From Gremmenia infestans (lineage: Eukaryota; Ascomycota; Leotiomycetes; Helotiales; Hamatocanthoscyphaceae), in NCBI GenBank assembly GCA_032629725.1, contig JAFEVB010000026.1:806001-870000 (forward strand): 64,000 nt of DNA, given 5' to 3'. Shown here in pieces: positions 32,460-43,335 of the stretch. Below the pieces are notes generated by a model. That model worked only from the letters and a program-made list of their open reading frames with translations, did no database searches and was not told the origin of the DNA. Each line of letters begins with the position of its first letter. Positions within the stretch are counted from its first letter, which is position 1. Both the position numbers and the translations under genes were made by a program.

Positions 32460-34079
32460 TCTGTCCCAGTCTACCTGCTACCGAGCAGGGAGAAGGGAGA
32501 TCTTACTGAACTACGGTATCTGGGCAAAGCAATACTGACCTCGGTGTTTTGAAGGAACCGGCGAAGAGATTGCCGTCGCCGTCGCCGAACAAGATTAAGA
32601 TTTGCGCACGACCCCGTATTTAGGCATTTCAAGCCTATACCTCGCTAAAGTTATAGGCGGAGAAACCCCAAAGCCTCAAAGATTAAATTGCGACAAAGTA
32701 CTTACCCCTACCTAGGTATGGTACCTAGTTATTAGCTGATGGAGTACTTGATGTAAGAGAAATGTTGTATTGTGGTTCCTTAAAAAACAGCGCAGTTGCA
32801 CAATTATCTTCTCTAGGTATGCATTCATGTGACTTATCATACCTTCAATAAGCTGAAGCGTCGAACATCTTATGTACATTCATAGACTGATTATGCAGAC
32901 TAAGTAACTAGATTACATGGCAGCATCTATAAGTTACTAATCATTAAGTCTCACCCAAAGTCCCAAATTCATTCTGCGGGGCTTCAGCGCTCAGGCGCAG
33001 CAGAAGACCTCACTCACAGGTCTCACTTCTCTCCCACTGCTCTGCTCGCAACTATCAGCGCCTTTTCATTCCAGCCTAGGCTAAGCAGCCTTGAAATACA
33101 CCTGGTAATCCACCTTCCACTCCGTGGCCTCCTTCTTTCTCAATAATTTCCCCCATTCCTCTTCGCTTAAACCCCCTCCCATCTCGTCTTCAAACATCCA
33201 CCGCCACCTGCTCTTTCTCAACGTGAGCTTATATTCGTATCCCCTTACCGTCATCTCAGTATCTGAATTTCTGAGCCTGCCAAAGATGGTACGGAACTCG
33301 TCGTATACGACGTCGAAACCCTCTGGCCTGGATCCATACGCACTAGCTTGGTATCTGCAAGATCCAAAGATTCTTCATCCTAGTCATCCCCAATCATGGT
33401 CATAGTTGGTCCAATACGGCGATAATTGCGTTTTGGATCACGGATATCGAAACCGTGCCCAAAGTCGGTGAAGCGGCTGATGAGAGCCCATATGGGCTTG
33501 GAAGCGATACACTCATACTTGGTTGTCATTACAAATGGGATTACCCGTCGGGGGAACAACTTGGCGAAGAAATCTCCAGAGTGGTCAATACTGGCGGTTT
33601 ACGATCATGCTATGTGGCCGTATGGGAATCATAATCCCTCATTATTTCTGGTGAGCTTCTACGACTGATGCTGGTGCCTCGAAGGTATATCGACGGACAA
33701 ATCAGGCAGTCAGTAGACCTAGTTCCAGCTAATATGTACCTAGGTATGTAAGCAAAGTACCACCAGTCATACAATCAGTAACCATTCTGAGCACACCGTC
33801 TACATAGCTCCTTATTTGGTATTACATACCACCATCACCACCACACCATTTACCCTGTTCCAAGCACGTGCACTTGGAGGGGCATTGCTACCCCGCCGAT
33901 TGACAACGCGGGGACATCTGGTCTGGGTCCACGCTAAGGGTTTTAGAGTGCTTACGGAGGTACTGTACTTCAAGTCTGTGATTTGATCAATGAAGTCTGT
34001 GCTGAATCCATTTCGTGATCTCAATCGTTGAGATGCTCAGAATAGACCGAATACCCGATGCCTAGCCAAGGAATGTTCC

Positions 34080-34106
34080 ACTGTGCCAAGCCGAGTGGAA
34101 CATCAA
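34080..34106 (+). repeat. Short dispersed motif, copy 1 (weak)
   Basis: ACTGTGCCAAGCCGAGTGGA followed by ACATCAAA resembles the motif at 38568 and 48688. With the preceding TTCCACT it can fold into a small hairpin. Confidence 0.3.
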
Positions 34107-34422
34107 AAAAACAACGGGGCTGCCGGGTTGAAATGATACAGTCCGATTCGACGCGCAAACTGAAACCCCCTAACGAGATCTCGATCGTACGATGTCTGCA
34201 TTGTGGCAATCATGATGCAAATTATGTATGACAGAAGCGATGTGTGACAGAAAAATAAAATAAATGGCCTGACTTTTGCAGTGGCGACTCAACGATTTGA
34301 CGACTGCCGGCATACGGTAAATGTTCATCAGGTGATTCTGGTTTTGAATGTAAGACAAGGTTAGGTATTTCTTCCACTGCTTCTCCAAAAAATTTTGTTG
34401 GGTTTCCAAAATCAGACCGAAT

Positions 34423-35902
34423 ATGTCTACGGATCCGCCCCTTTCAATAGCCATAATTGGCGCTGGAATAGCGGGGGTCACGCTCGCTATTGCTCTCTCA
34501 GGGCACAACCCCAATATACACATCACGATTTTCGAATCTCGTCTCCAGTTCTCGGAGATCTCAGCAGGCGTAGGTCTCGGACCAAATGCTGTCAAGGCGA
34601 TGGATCTCATTTCACCAAAGATTACAGAGGCATACAATACCGTCAAGACCGCGAATTTGTGGCCGGAGAAAGCCCAGGTTTGGTGTGATATTCGCTACGG
34701 AGATGGCCCTAAAGCGGGGAACATGATCTCAGAAATGAAAAGTGAGAATGGGTTCGTGCCTTGCAGTGCCTCGAGGGCGCAATTCCTAGCAAAACTGATT
34801 GATTTGCTTCCCGAGACCGTGGAAGTGAGGTTTGGGAAGCGAGTCATTGACGTTGAAGGGGATGATGAAGATGAACCTGGAAAGACGCGAGTGAGATTCG
34901 AAGATGGGACGGACGTCCATGTTGATGCTGTTATTGGGTGTGATGGCATCCGTTCGGCTTGTCGCCGCATTCTACTAGGTGAAAATGACCGAGGTGCGAA
35001 TGCGGTATACACTGGAAAATACGCATACAGGAAGGTGGTGGATATGAGCAAAGCGGTTCAAGCAGTCGGGCCAGAGGTTCAAAATCGGCAAGTGTATCTA
35101 GGCCAAGGTGGTCATATTACGACATGTCCGATTCGAAACGGCAAGGCTTTGAATATAGTGGCCTTCAAAGATGCTAAAGGAACTCCTTGGAAGCAGAGGC
35201 AGTGGGTTATTCCTAGCTCGCGAGACACGCTCCTGAAGGACTTCAAAGGCTGGGGAGACAAGTCAATAAGATTGTTAGAGGTATGTTTGTGCGGGTCCCA
35301 GTTGATTCTTTGCTGATGACAATTGTTCTAGCTGATCGAAGATCCCGAAAAGTGGGCTTTGTTCGATCTAATTCCAGCAACGACATACGTCAAAGGCAAC
35401 TTTTGCATCTTGGGGGATGCAGCACATGCATCTACCCCGTAAGTCATCTTTTGGGAGAACATTTTCCTACTATATATGTCTCAGGATCAGTTTACACTCC
35501 TAGTAGTTGACCACTCATGAGGCATTGTCAAATCCCAAAAATTCTACAAGCCAATACTAACTCCAAGATATTTATCACAGTCACCTGGATGCTGGAGCTG
35601 GTTTCGCCATGGAAGATGTTCATCTCCTCGCAGGTCTGATGGGTCCAAATCTGACCAAACCACCATATGGTATCAGGCAAGCTTTCGCAGTGTACGACCA
35701 AATACGACGCCCAAGAGGTCAAGAACTCATAAAGAGATCCCGAAAACAAGGCATGTTGCTTGACTTACAAGGACAAAGACAGATCAACCAGGAGCTGAAG
35801 ATAAGAGTACGTCTAAACCAAAGATGGGTTTGGGATGCAGATATCGAAGGAATGTTACAGCAGGCCAAGGCTCTGCTTGATGATTATAAGGAGGCTAAGT
35901 AG
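34423..35902 (+). CDS. FAD-dependent monooxygenase, salicylate hydroxylase-like
   Basis: Three exons (34423-35280, 35332-35438, 35581-35902) give 428 residues, the usual length for single-domain group A flavin monooxygenases. The N-terminal Rossmann motif is IAIIGAGIAGVTLAIALSGH, and the second family motif is DAVIGCDGIRSACRRILLG. The FAD ribityl motif NFCILGDAAHASTPHLDAGA is rebuilt over the second intron. The enzyme should hydroxylate an aromatic or related ring using NAD(P)H and O2; salicylate-like substrates are typical of close relatives but the real substrate is unknown. No signal peptide or membrane segment is apparent. It stands alone among relics, so there is no pathway context. Confidence 0.88.
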
Positions 35903-36966
35903 CTCAACTATTGGATTTGAAAATGAGCGAAGGGAGCCAAACTACTGGTAGTGTTGGTCTCTCGACAATGTTTGATAGAGGTATAAGCAACAATGGGGAA
36001 TATGAGGCAACACTTGAAGACTACACAATAACACGACGCAATATGCAAGACTTACTACTGGTTAGTGTCGAGCCGAAAGATGAAGGGGAGGGGTTTCATT
36101 TACCCCTCATCATCACGTGGACATCTTAGTCGGCATATGTATCTGGGAACTTTTCTGAAGTTGGAACAGCTATCTAAATTTCATGATAAATGCGCGTTCT
36201 GAATATCAATATGACTGCGTACTAGACTACTAGGACCTTTGCGCGTGCTAATAGGTAATCTCTTTCCTTTTCCTATGTAAATTTTCCCCTTCCTACACAG
36301 TCCTTTTCGGATCGCGTTGTTCCGTCCCAAAGACATGTGCACCATACAATTCAACAGTCTCGCGGTGGATGGCACCTCAAGGAAGAGTATATTAATCGGT
36401 TTGACGCTTTCGTCAGGGAATCTATATTTATTAATGCTACGGACATTACTTCAGTAGATATCCAGAGGCAACAGAAGTAGTTTTTCTAGGCCAATGGCCA
36501 TGTCCTCCAAAATGAGCATTTCATCCATCATAAGGATCTTCATGTAAAAATGTATTCTTCCAGTCGGGCGTGAGTAGCCACCAGATACCATGTACGGAGT
36601 ATCTGGATTGAGATGGGGACGTCTCAAAGCTTGGAATTTTTGTGAAAGCTCTTGGGGTGGAAGCATGCAGAAGCTACCTTGTGGTCGTCTTATTATAGCC
36701 CAAATCTTCCACACACTTATTCTTATCATTAATGTTGAATGTCCCACTAGGATTGATCTCCACAAACACAACTTTCGGCATAGTATTTGTCAGACCGCTT
36801 CATCGTTTTTTCTAGCTCCTTTAATATCTGTGCCTGCTCGCTACGTTGTTTTTCCTTGGGAATTTCTTCTAGCCCCCAGGGTTCATCATCCGGGGGGCAT
36901 AACCTTGGAACACGAAAAGAAGTTCTGATCCCTTGAAATTGTTCAAAAGTCCAAAGTTATCCAGTT
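35903..36966. other. Intergenic with degenerate frames
   Basis: A 72-codon plus-strand frame directly after the monooxygenase (35911-36129) and minus-strand frames at 36181-36375 and 36451-36771 lack recognisable domains. The last one could be the decayed continuation of the gene just downstream, since it lies on the same strand. Confidence 0.4.
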
Positions 36967-37803
36967 TCAAATCGACTCTCGTATCTCTGCCCCTCGTGGT
37001 GGCAAGTGTTTCATAGTCAATACCAATGCTTGAAGTTGGCTTAAGGGATCTACTCGGTTTGGATTTTCATTTGTCAGCAAGCTTTTCCCCTTCTCGTTGT
37101 TCTCTAGCCCTGAAACTTTTGACTTTCCCTCCATGGGTTGCGGCTGCGCCGTGGATCTCGCCATCGCATCTATGAAGTCATTTAGGTGAAGAATACGATA
37201 TTCAAACTTGGCGGAAGAGGATGTCTCTAGGAATACCATGTCGCTCACCAAGTTAAGTACAACGCATGCATCTATTTCTTCGTGTGATTTGAGTTTGAAG
37301 TAACGGTCCGCGCATGCATCCTTTTGGTAATCGCTGTTCAGACAGTGAGCTGCAGGGAGGGGCAGCTCTGAACAGTAGACCCATTTGCTGTCCTTGAGTA
37401 CCTGATGCAGCCAAATTCGACGCAGGGGCTCATGAAACTTCAATACCATGTCTTTGAGCTCCTGAGAATGTTTTCCAAACTCTGGAACATCTTGGGTTTG
37501 GGCGGATGTGATGTGCTGGTCCTAATTAAAAAGTCAGGATTCCGTTTATGTTGCATACAAAGAGGGTAGTCTGTACAGATGATTTATTCTCTTTTTGAGC
37601 AAGTGCGGATGGTCCCAGGGTGCGAAAAGCCTCATTATCACTGGACCTAAATCGCTCGGTTGCTTCTCGTACATACTAATACTAGTGTATTGTTACTTTA
37701 GGATTTGACTCCTTTATCAAAGATTTGAGGCTTGAAGCTTACCCCTGTGTCCACACGTAAGGACGGACGTCTTTGGAGAGGACTTGGTTGGACAGTGGAT
37801 CGG
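36967..37803 (-). CDS. Hypothetical multi-exon gene or relic, family unknown
   Basis: The last exon (about 37520-36967) reads as a coherent protein of about 180 residues: DQHITSAQTQDVPEFGKHSQ, FHEPLRRIWLHQVLKDSKW, SHEEIDACVVLNLVSDMVF, HLNDFIDAMARS. A TTAATTAG acceptor precedes it. Upstream protein-like stretches are SSDNEAFRTLGPSALAQKEN (about 37570-37680) and DPLSNQVLSKDVRPY (about 37755-37801). I could not settle the splice phases or a start codon, and the frame after GAEIRESI continues in another frame (VDLKLDNFGLLNNFKG). This is either a real gene with small exons or a decaying copy. No domain is recognised. Confidence 0.35.
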
Positions 37804-39412
37804 CTCAAGGGGTATAGACTACTCTTAGAGAACTTTGCCTCCTTCGTGTTACTACTTGATGCCATGCCGCTGTTATTTCAGGGTAGGCACAATGTTCGAT
37901 GTTGTCGAAAAGTTGGAAAGGCTAGTGGCCAGGGTCAGATTGAACAGACTGCCAACACTACGGGATTTAACTTCCATATATACTCTTCCTAAACCACTGT
38001 AATTGCTGTCATAGAACAAGAGAGCAATAACTTTGCCTCATAGAAGACTGGAAATGACTCTTGAAATTCGTAAGAAATACGTTCCAGGCAGAGGAAAGTA
38101 AGAGTCTTTGATGGCGTTTGACAATCCTGTAGCGGGCCTTTACACCCAACATCTTATTGAAATCATCTCAACATTTGTCACTATGGTCCAAGGTATGATT
38201 TATCATGGCAGGTACTGCTTAAATAGATTAAGTCTAATATGATAATCAAGTACAAGGAGCAATGTGATCTATTGGTCGCGTGATTCGATTTGTCCTCAAG
38301 ACCTTCTTCAATGATTTAATTAGCTCCCTATCGAACTGCCTTCCTTTCTCGATTCCTTTCTTGGGGACTGCTTGTTTGCATATATTGTTTATCTTACTTT
38401 ACGTTACTGGCTTCGTCCTGTAGGGATGCACGTGACGTCTCATTCGCCCTCCCACACTACGGAGTACTCTGGATTGAGAGCCCATTTACGAGTTTAAATC
38501 CTGTAGTGTTTTATGGCCGTCTCCATATGAAGAAGAAGCTTCGTGGTACTCCGAAAAAGCGGCACCAATTTACAATGTGCCAAGTGGCTTGGGACATCAA
38601 AAGTTGATAAGAACAAGTGACACTTGTTATATTCAGCAAACTCAAGGGTTTGTGGAGAAGGGCGAAAAAATGATAGGAGTTAATCGGAGACCAAGCAGTA
38701 TCCAGGTTTCAGCATTTACTCGTCCTCAATGTCCAGGTTACTGTGAGACATTCACAGAACCTGCGAAGATCGAATGGAAGTGAGAAAGTCATTTTATCAG
38801 TACAAACAATAGATACCTAGGGTAGAAATCCTCTACCGTCTAAATTGCCTAGCCTATATATGGTGGAAGTAAATTCTCGCAACAAATTTCGACAATCGCT
38901 TCGCGATACAGTATTAGCTGATTGGTGCTAATCCCTACAAATGAGAGCGAGAAAGCAAGCTATGAAAATTATGAACTTTAGGATATATAATGACAAATAT
39001 AAAACTTTGACTCTTAATTGGAGAGTGCATCGGAGCTTGCTAATATTTGATGGGTTTATTCATGCGATGTTCCGGCGTCTCGGGGGGCTAAGCTTGGATC
39101 TCTAAATTAACAGTAAACACTTCAAGATATCATAGAATCCGACGATTGAATTATAAGAATGAATTACTTGATTATCAATTGATATATGCGCGTCTTATAA
39201 AACCCGTTTCTTCTTCAAGAAAATCTGAAAGCGGGGTCCTAAGAATCGAGTCCCTCGACATGATAGGGTGTGTCTCCACCGTTAGCGCGAGCACTCAGAA
39301 AAGTCCAACAATCCGGACTAACAAATGATGAATATAAATCTAGGATTCGATTAAGAAGGCAATAGTTAGCTGAAGCCTGTTACTTGATAGAGCTTACATA
39401 AGTTCGCAAGAA
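37804..39412. other. AT-rich gene-poor stretch
   Basis: No gene is supported over 1.6 kb. The short dispersed motif is present at 38568-38605. The 68-codon frame at 38577-38783 begins inside that motif and is not called. Confidence 0.5.
38568..38605 (+). repeat. Short dispersed motif, copy 2
   Basis: The segment ATTTACAATGTGCCAAGTGG plus GGGACATCAAAAGTTGA closely matches 48688-48730 in the same orientation and, more weakly, 34080-34106. It may be the end of an old mobile element. No target-site duplication could be defined. Confidence 0.4.
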
Positions 39413-39604
39413 TGTTCTGTCTATCTTCTGTCATTGCGAGGGCTATTATCATTATCTAAGGTCCGTGTAAAGTGCGGGATTCCCAGCGATGTTTTAATTA
39501 CATATCCATGTACTAAAATAAACCAAAGGCCAACAAACAATCTGATATAACATCAGTTCTTAAGGCACCCCCTTTCTTTGATGGTCTAACGGTCATGATT
39601 TCCG
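39413..39604 (+). repeat. Inverted dispersed repeat, left copy (tRNA-Asp 5' flank)
   Basis: About 165 bp upstream of the tRNA plus the first tRNA arm matches the reverse complement of 48488-48682 at roughly 85% by eye. Shared landmarks are GCGAGGGCTATT, CTAAGGTCCGTGTAAAG, CCAGCGATGTTTT and GATATAACATCAGTTCT. The match stops sharply near 39413, so the unit was duplicated as a block about 9 kb apart in opposite orientation. Confidence 0.75.
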
Positions 39605-39712
39605 CTTGTCATCACAGACAATGCGCGGGAGATCGGGGTTCGACTGTAAGTTATGCCTTATACTTGCAAAATTAGCTTCCAAAACTAATAATCCAACAGC
39701 CCCGTCAGAGAG
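39575..39712 (+). tRNA. tRNA-Asp(GTC), interrupted by an intron-like insert; probably a pseudogene
   Basis: The 7-bp acceptor stem pairs TCTTTGA (39575-39581) with TCAGAGA (39705-39711). A D-arm GGTCTAACGGTCATGA follows. The anticodon arm is TCCGC-TTGTCA/C-GCGGG with GTC and a 12-nt intron (about 39612-39623) at the canonical position after nucleotide 37. The variable loop is AGATC and the T-arm is CGGGG-TTCGACT-CCCCG. The T-arm is split between the loop and its 3' strand by 54 bp (39646-39699). Removing these 54 bp restores a full cloverleaf closely resembling fungal tRNA-Asp. Pol III transcripts are not normally spliced by the spliceosome, so this copy is probably not functional. Confidence 0.7.
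39646..39699 (+). mobile_element. 54-bp spliceosomal-intron-like insert inside tRNA-Asp
   Basis: The insert begins GTAAGT, contains the branch-point-like ACTAATAA about 12 bases before its end, and ends CAACAG. All three signals match fungal spliceosomal introns. It sits precisely at the T-loop/T-stem border with no loss of tRNA bases. Introner-like elements known from Pezizomycotina genomes insert ready-made introns, which is one explanation. Confidence 0.5.
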
Positions 39713-39802
39713 AATTCTCATGAGTTCATGTCCCTGAGCGTAGCTCAGCTCTTCATATTTTTTTGCTTCTTTTTGGGGATGATATTTTCCCAAAACAATT
39801 GT

Positions 39803-40470
39803 GGGGGCCGGTGCGGCCTTAATTGTTTTAGCGAGAGCTTATGGAGGCTCTCTATGGATGGAAAAAGTGGCGGAATAGACAAGCGAGTTTTGGTGCCTTA
39901 GTTCCGATAGTTTTTTTCATGCGCGGAGAGGGGAGGCGAGGGAGGTTACATGAGGTACGGATACCATCGGTGCTAAGATTATGTGACTATATATATACTT
40001 ATATATATTAATACAAAAAACTACGTATGTTTCTGCACTTAATAGCGTTGTGATAATACTTCCGCTATACCTCTATAGTTATCACTTGCGGTTCTGCACT
40101 ATTCCCCCTCTTATTTAGTAGCTATTTTATCTTCTATTCTCTTAGAATCAGATGATTAAGGAAGTGGAGCACGTGACTGCCAAGGCTTAGCGAGGCTTGG
40201 CGTGGCGCTAAGGCGCATCACTGCATTAAAAGGGGGCTTCCAACCCTTTTCACTTAGCTCTCTAGAAATTATTATATTACTGATTCTTTCTACTATCTAC
40301 TTCACTCTGCTTGATCGATCCTTATAGTATTAATAGTATGTTCTTAGGACTACAGTCCCCGAATACTAGAACCAATCTACTATAATACTATTAATTCTTA
40401 TACTATAAAGTAATAGATCAGTAGAAAAGAAGGGGATCGAAAATTAGATAGCGTGAAGATGTAATTCTTT
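39803..40470 (+). mobile_element. Possible solo LTR or retroelement remnant
   Basis: The stretch begins TGTGGGGGCCGGTGCGGCC. It then has a TATA-rich block, a CACTGCATTAAAAGGGGG promoter-like segment, a CT-rich ACTTAGCTCTCTAGAA to CACTCTGCTTGATC stretch typical of fungal copia LTRs, and a TAGTATTAATAGTAT / ATACTATTAAT inverted pair near its end. No paired LTR, primer-binding site or target-site duplication could be defined, and no coding part is present. The limits are approximate. Confidence 0.3.
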
Positions 40471-40779
40471 ACTACTTTTAGAAAGGATCTTTGACACCCT
40501 CAATTATCTGGGAAACCCCACTTTTATTCGTTGAATAAACGAATCAGACCTTCCTATTTATGATTTATGGGAGCTAAATTCGCATTTATAGTCAGAGAGC
40601 CAAATTTAGCGCGAATATGTGATTTAGATTCATTGCGGAGGCCTACTTATTAGCCAGTCTGGATTGGGCACAAGACCCTAGGGTATAGTCAAGAGTATAT
40701 GATAGGAAAAGTCAGACTTGATAAACTGAAATGATATATCCATATGCAGGTATGGATTACGGCGATATATTAAGACTAA
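40471..40779. other. AT-rich intergenic
   Basis: This lies between the LTR-like stretch and the 3' end of the MFS transporter. AATTCGCATTTATAGTC and AATTTAGCGCGAATATG near 40570-40620 form an imperfect inverted pair. No gene is seen. Confidence 0.4.
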
Positions 40780-42333
40780 TTAGATTCCACCATCACGGAC
40801 CACCACCTTACCATCCTCGATCGACGAGTTATGCGTCGCACTTTCGGAAACATGAGGCTCGTGACCCGCCCTCTCAAGAATCATATTTTGATCTCCCTTG
40901 CGCCACCCCGCTCTCTGTGCATATACCATGACCCCTACCAACACAATTTCTATCGCAAAGAACATTGCCGCAAGCTGGTATCCCACCTTGAAGTGCGGGG
41001 CTTGACTCGTATTATACGCCAGTAGAGGAACCCACGCCTGGAAAGTAAAGGCCATCGTCTCAACCACAGCGATGACGATGATTCGATGTTCCTGGCTGAA
41101 GCCGAGGACCTCGTTGATCCACGTGATGAACAGCGCGCCGGCTCCCGTCTCGCAAAAGGTGAAGAACCAACCGGTCATCATGGCGGGAATATTGTGAGAT
41201 GGCCAGACGGAGAGAATGATACAGCCGATGAGCGCGATGACGCAGGCAAAGACAATGATCGGGGAGCGAACGCGCAGTGCGTCAGAGGCCCAGGCATAGG
41301 ATAAGGTAAAGAAGATTTGTAGGCCATAGCCGGCGGTGGGGATCAGGTTGACCTCCTCGGTGGACCAACGCTTGGTGGATTTGAGCCAGACGTTAAAGTA
41401 GGAATAGATCTTGATGCCGAGGACGTGGGCGATGAATGCGGTGGAGAAAAGATACACGGGCCAGGCGGTGAAGATGTCTTTGAACGTCTGAAGCGTGACC
41501 TTGCTTGCTGGCTTACGTCCGATGGCTTCCATACGCGCAATCGCCATCTTCTTCTCGGTCGGCTTGAGCCATCTGTTTTTGCAAGTTGTCGGGCTGTCGG
41601 GAATGGCAAAGAAGCCGTAGATGGAAATGGGAATCCCGATGATACCGTCAAAGATGAAGAGCCATTGCCATGCCGCGAGACCTCCGCGACCATCCATACC
41701 GGCGTACAGAGCTGCTTGCAGATAACCAGAGAACATCTGCGCTGCGCTGGACGATGCTTGGAATATACATGATCTCTTGCCAAGCTCAGCTGGCGTATAC
41801 CAGGATCCAAGGATAGTCATGATACCGCAATATGCAGAAGCTTCAAAGAGACCAACGAAGAATCGAAGAGCATAAATTGTCTCTATATTTTTAGAGCCTG
41901 CTATGCCGATGGTGAAGACGGACCAGAGAATCTCGCAAGCAGGAAGCCAGATGGAAGGCGGCACCTTGGTCATGACCATCTGAGAGGGAAACTGGCCAAT
42001 GATGTAGCCGATGGTCCAGTAAGTCGTAAGGTAGTTCAAGTCATTCCCTTTCATGCCCAGATCCTCTTTCATTCCGGAAACGTAGGCATTGGAAACATTC
42101 GTCTGGTCAAGATACTTGACGAAGTAAGCGACGCAAATATAACTGAGAATCCACCAATCAAGTTTTGCAAGGAGAGCGCGTTCCTCGGGTGTTTTATCGA
42201 GGGAGTCCCAGACTGTTGCCAGGATCCGCTTGCTCAAGGGCAGCTTTATACGAGGTTGAGGTTGAGGCTCTGCCTCTGTGGTAGTACTAGGGGTTGCAGA
42301 CACGATGACCGAGTCGACCTGTTTGTGAAGCAT
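40780..42333 (-). CDS. MFS transporter, anion:cation symporter (Dal5/Fen2/allantoate permease-like) family
   Basis: An intronless gene of 517 residues. A hydrophilic N-terminus of about 60 residues is followed by 12 predicted membrane helices. The family signature DWWILSYICVAYFVKYLDQTNVSNAYVSGM covers helix 1 and its loop, and residues 92-130 hold GNDLNYLTTYWTIGYIIGQF and PSIWLPACEILWSVF. RFFVGLFEASAYCGIMTILG and WQWLFIFDGIIGIPISIYGFF are also typical of the Dal5-type anion:cation symporters, which import organic anions such as allantoate, nicotinate, pantothenate or dipeptides. The substrate is not readable. It shares the locus with a Zn2Cys6 regulator and an M19 dipeptidase, which suggests import of a peptide-like or amide substrate. 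Confidence 0.9.
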   Translation of the reverse strand: MLHKQVDSVIVSATPSTTTEAEPQPQPRIKLPLSKRILATVWDSLDKTPEERALLAKLDWWILSYICVAYFVKYLDQTNVSNAYVSGMKEDLGMKGNDLNYLTTYWTIGYIIGQFPSQMVMTKVPPSIWLPACEILWSVFTIGIAGSKNIETIYALRFFVGLFEASAYCGIMTILGSWYTPAELGKRSCIFQASSSAAQMFSGYLQAALYAGMDGRGGLAAWQWLFIFDGIIGIPISIYGFFAIPDSPTTCKNRWLKPTEKKMAIARMEAIGRKPASKVTLQTFKDIFTAWPVYLFSTAFIAHVLGIKIYSYFNVWLKSTKRWSTEEVNLIPTAGYGLQIFFTLSYAWASDALRVRSPIIVFACVIALIGCIILSVWPSHNIPAMMTGWFFTFCETGAGALFITWINEVLGFSQEHRIIVIAVVETMAFTFQAWVPLLAYNTSQAPHFKVGYQLAAMFFAIEIVLVGVMVYAQRAGWRKGDQNMILERAGHEPHVSESATHNSSIEDGKVVVRDGGI

Positions 42334-43335
42334 ATCGACGACAGGGTGTGGGATATGGAGGAGAGGAGATCTTGATATGTGAAGGAAGACCTCTGGAAAT
42401 CAGGAGCACAAGTTGTAGATGATCACTTCCATGGCATTCTTATTATATCTTATAATGCTCGTCGCATCCCTACCCCGAAAACATCTAGGACATCAAAGCT
42501 GCGTAGCACGACTATGGCGTTATCAACGCTAAGGATACTGAGTAATAACACATGACGGATGGGAAGCTCCTGACGCTGAAAGGCAGGATATTAACAAACC
42601 GCCAAATTTCTCAAGCTTCAAAAGACGGAGGACCGCCGTCGTGAATTGCCGGTTAAGGCTAGATCATGGTCTCCTACCCTATCCAGATCTATCCCGTCGG
42701 GTCCCCCAAATAGTGGATATTTCGAAACCTTGGCTCATGCTTTACTCGATTTTGTTTGGCCGAACAAAGTTTTCATTCCCACATGTCCATGATTCAGGGA
42801 CCCAGAGCTCGGAACATAACCTTACTCAACAGACGTTAAGACGGGTCCTAATCTACTACTCGAGCACAGGCGCCGGCGCCGAGCTTCCTTATCTCTTATC
42901 GCTGGCGTCGACACGATGCACAGGTCCACTCGAAAATGTAGCGTTGTGTCTGCTGTTGTATACAGAGTGGAGAGTGCCTTTTCTTTCTCTTTTGTAGGCT
43001 TAATGGCAGACCACGATGGCTCAGAGTCTTGAAGAATACTCGTGGCCCTGAAAGACTTGGATTTTTGGCTCCGAGGAATAGAGAGGGCAGACAGAGGGTG
43101 ATAAGAGTAAGGGGCTATCATGAATGTGACGAAGACTATGGTGGTTATGAATGCGTTGTCATATTTCTAGGAATGATATACTATCCATATAATGAGTCGA
43201 GATTTTATGCAGATTTCCAACGTGGTCAGAGAAAATCACAGACTGACTTGTGACCATGCCAGTAAATGAAGTGTGACGCCGGTGCCAAAGACTGGCAGTT
43301 TCAAGCTCAGTGAGCCCATTACTATGTATCCTATA
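42334..43335. other. Intergenic: MFS promoter and regulator 3' flank
   Basis: This 1 kb stretch contains the MFS promoter. A CGG-AGGA-CCG inverted half-site pair lies at 42626-42635, about 295 bp before the MFS start, a plausible Zn2Cys6 target. Small frames at 42641-43253 are not protein-like. Confidence 0.45.
42626..42635. promoter_or_regulatory. Candidate Zn2Cys6 binding site (CGG-N4-CCG) upstream of MFS gene
   Basis: CGGAGGACCG is an inverted CGG pair with a 4-bp spacer. Zn2Cys6 dimers bind CGG pairs with family-specific spacing. A match this short can occur by chance. Confidence 0.25.

Larger units (their letters stand above)
31556..34422. other. 2.9 kb gene-poor stretch with gene relics
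   Basis: No intact gene is supported. It contains a possible HET-domain relic (32124-32459, minus). A plus-strand open frame without a good start, about 33335-33640, reads FWITDIETVPKVGEAADESP and later DTLILGCHYKWDYPSGEQL. A protein-like but interrupted frame, GTELVVYDVETLWPGSIRT, lies just upstream in another frame. A dispersed motif is at 34080-34106. The 33.9-34.4 kb part is presumably the promoter of the monooxygenase. Confidence 0.5.
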
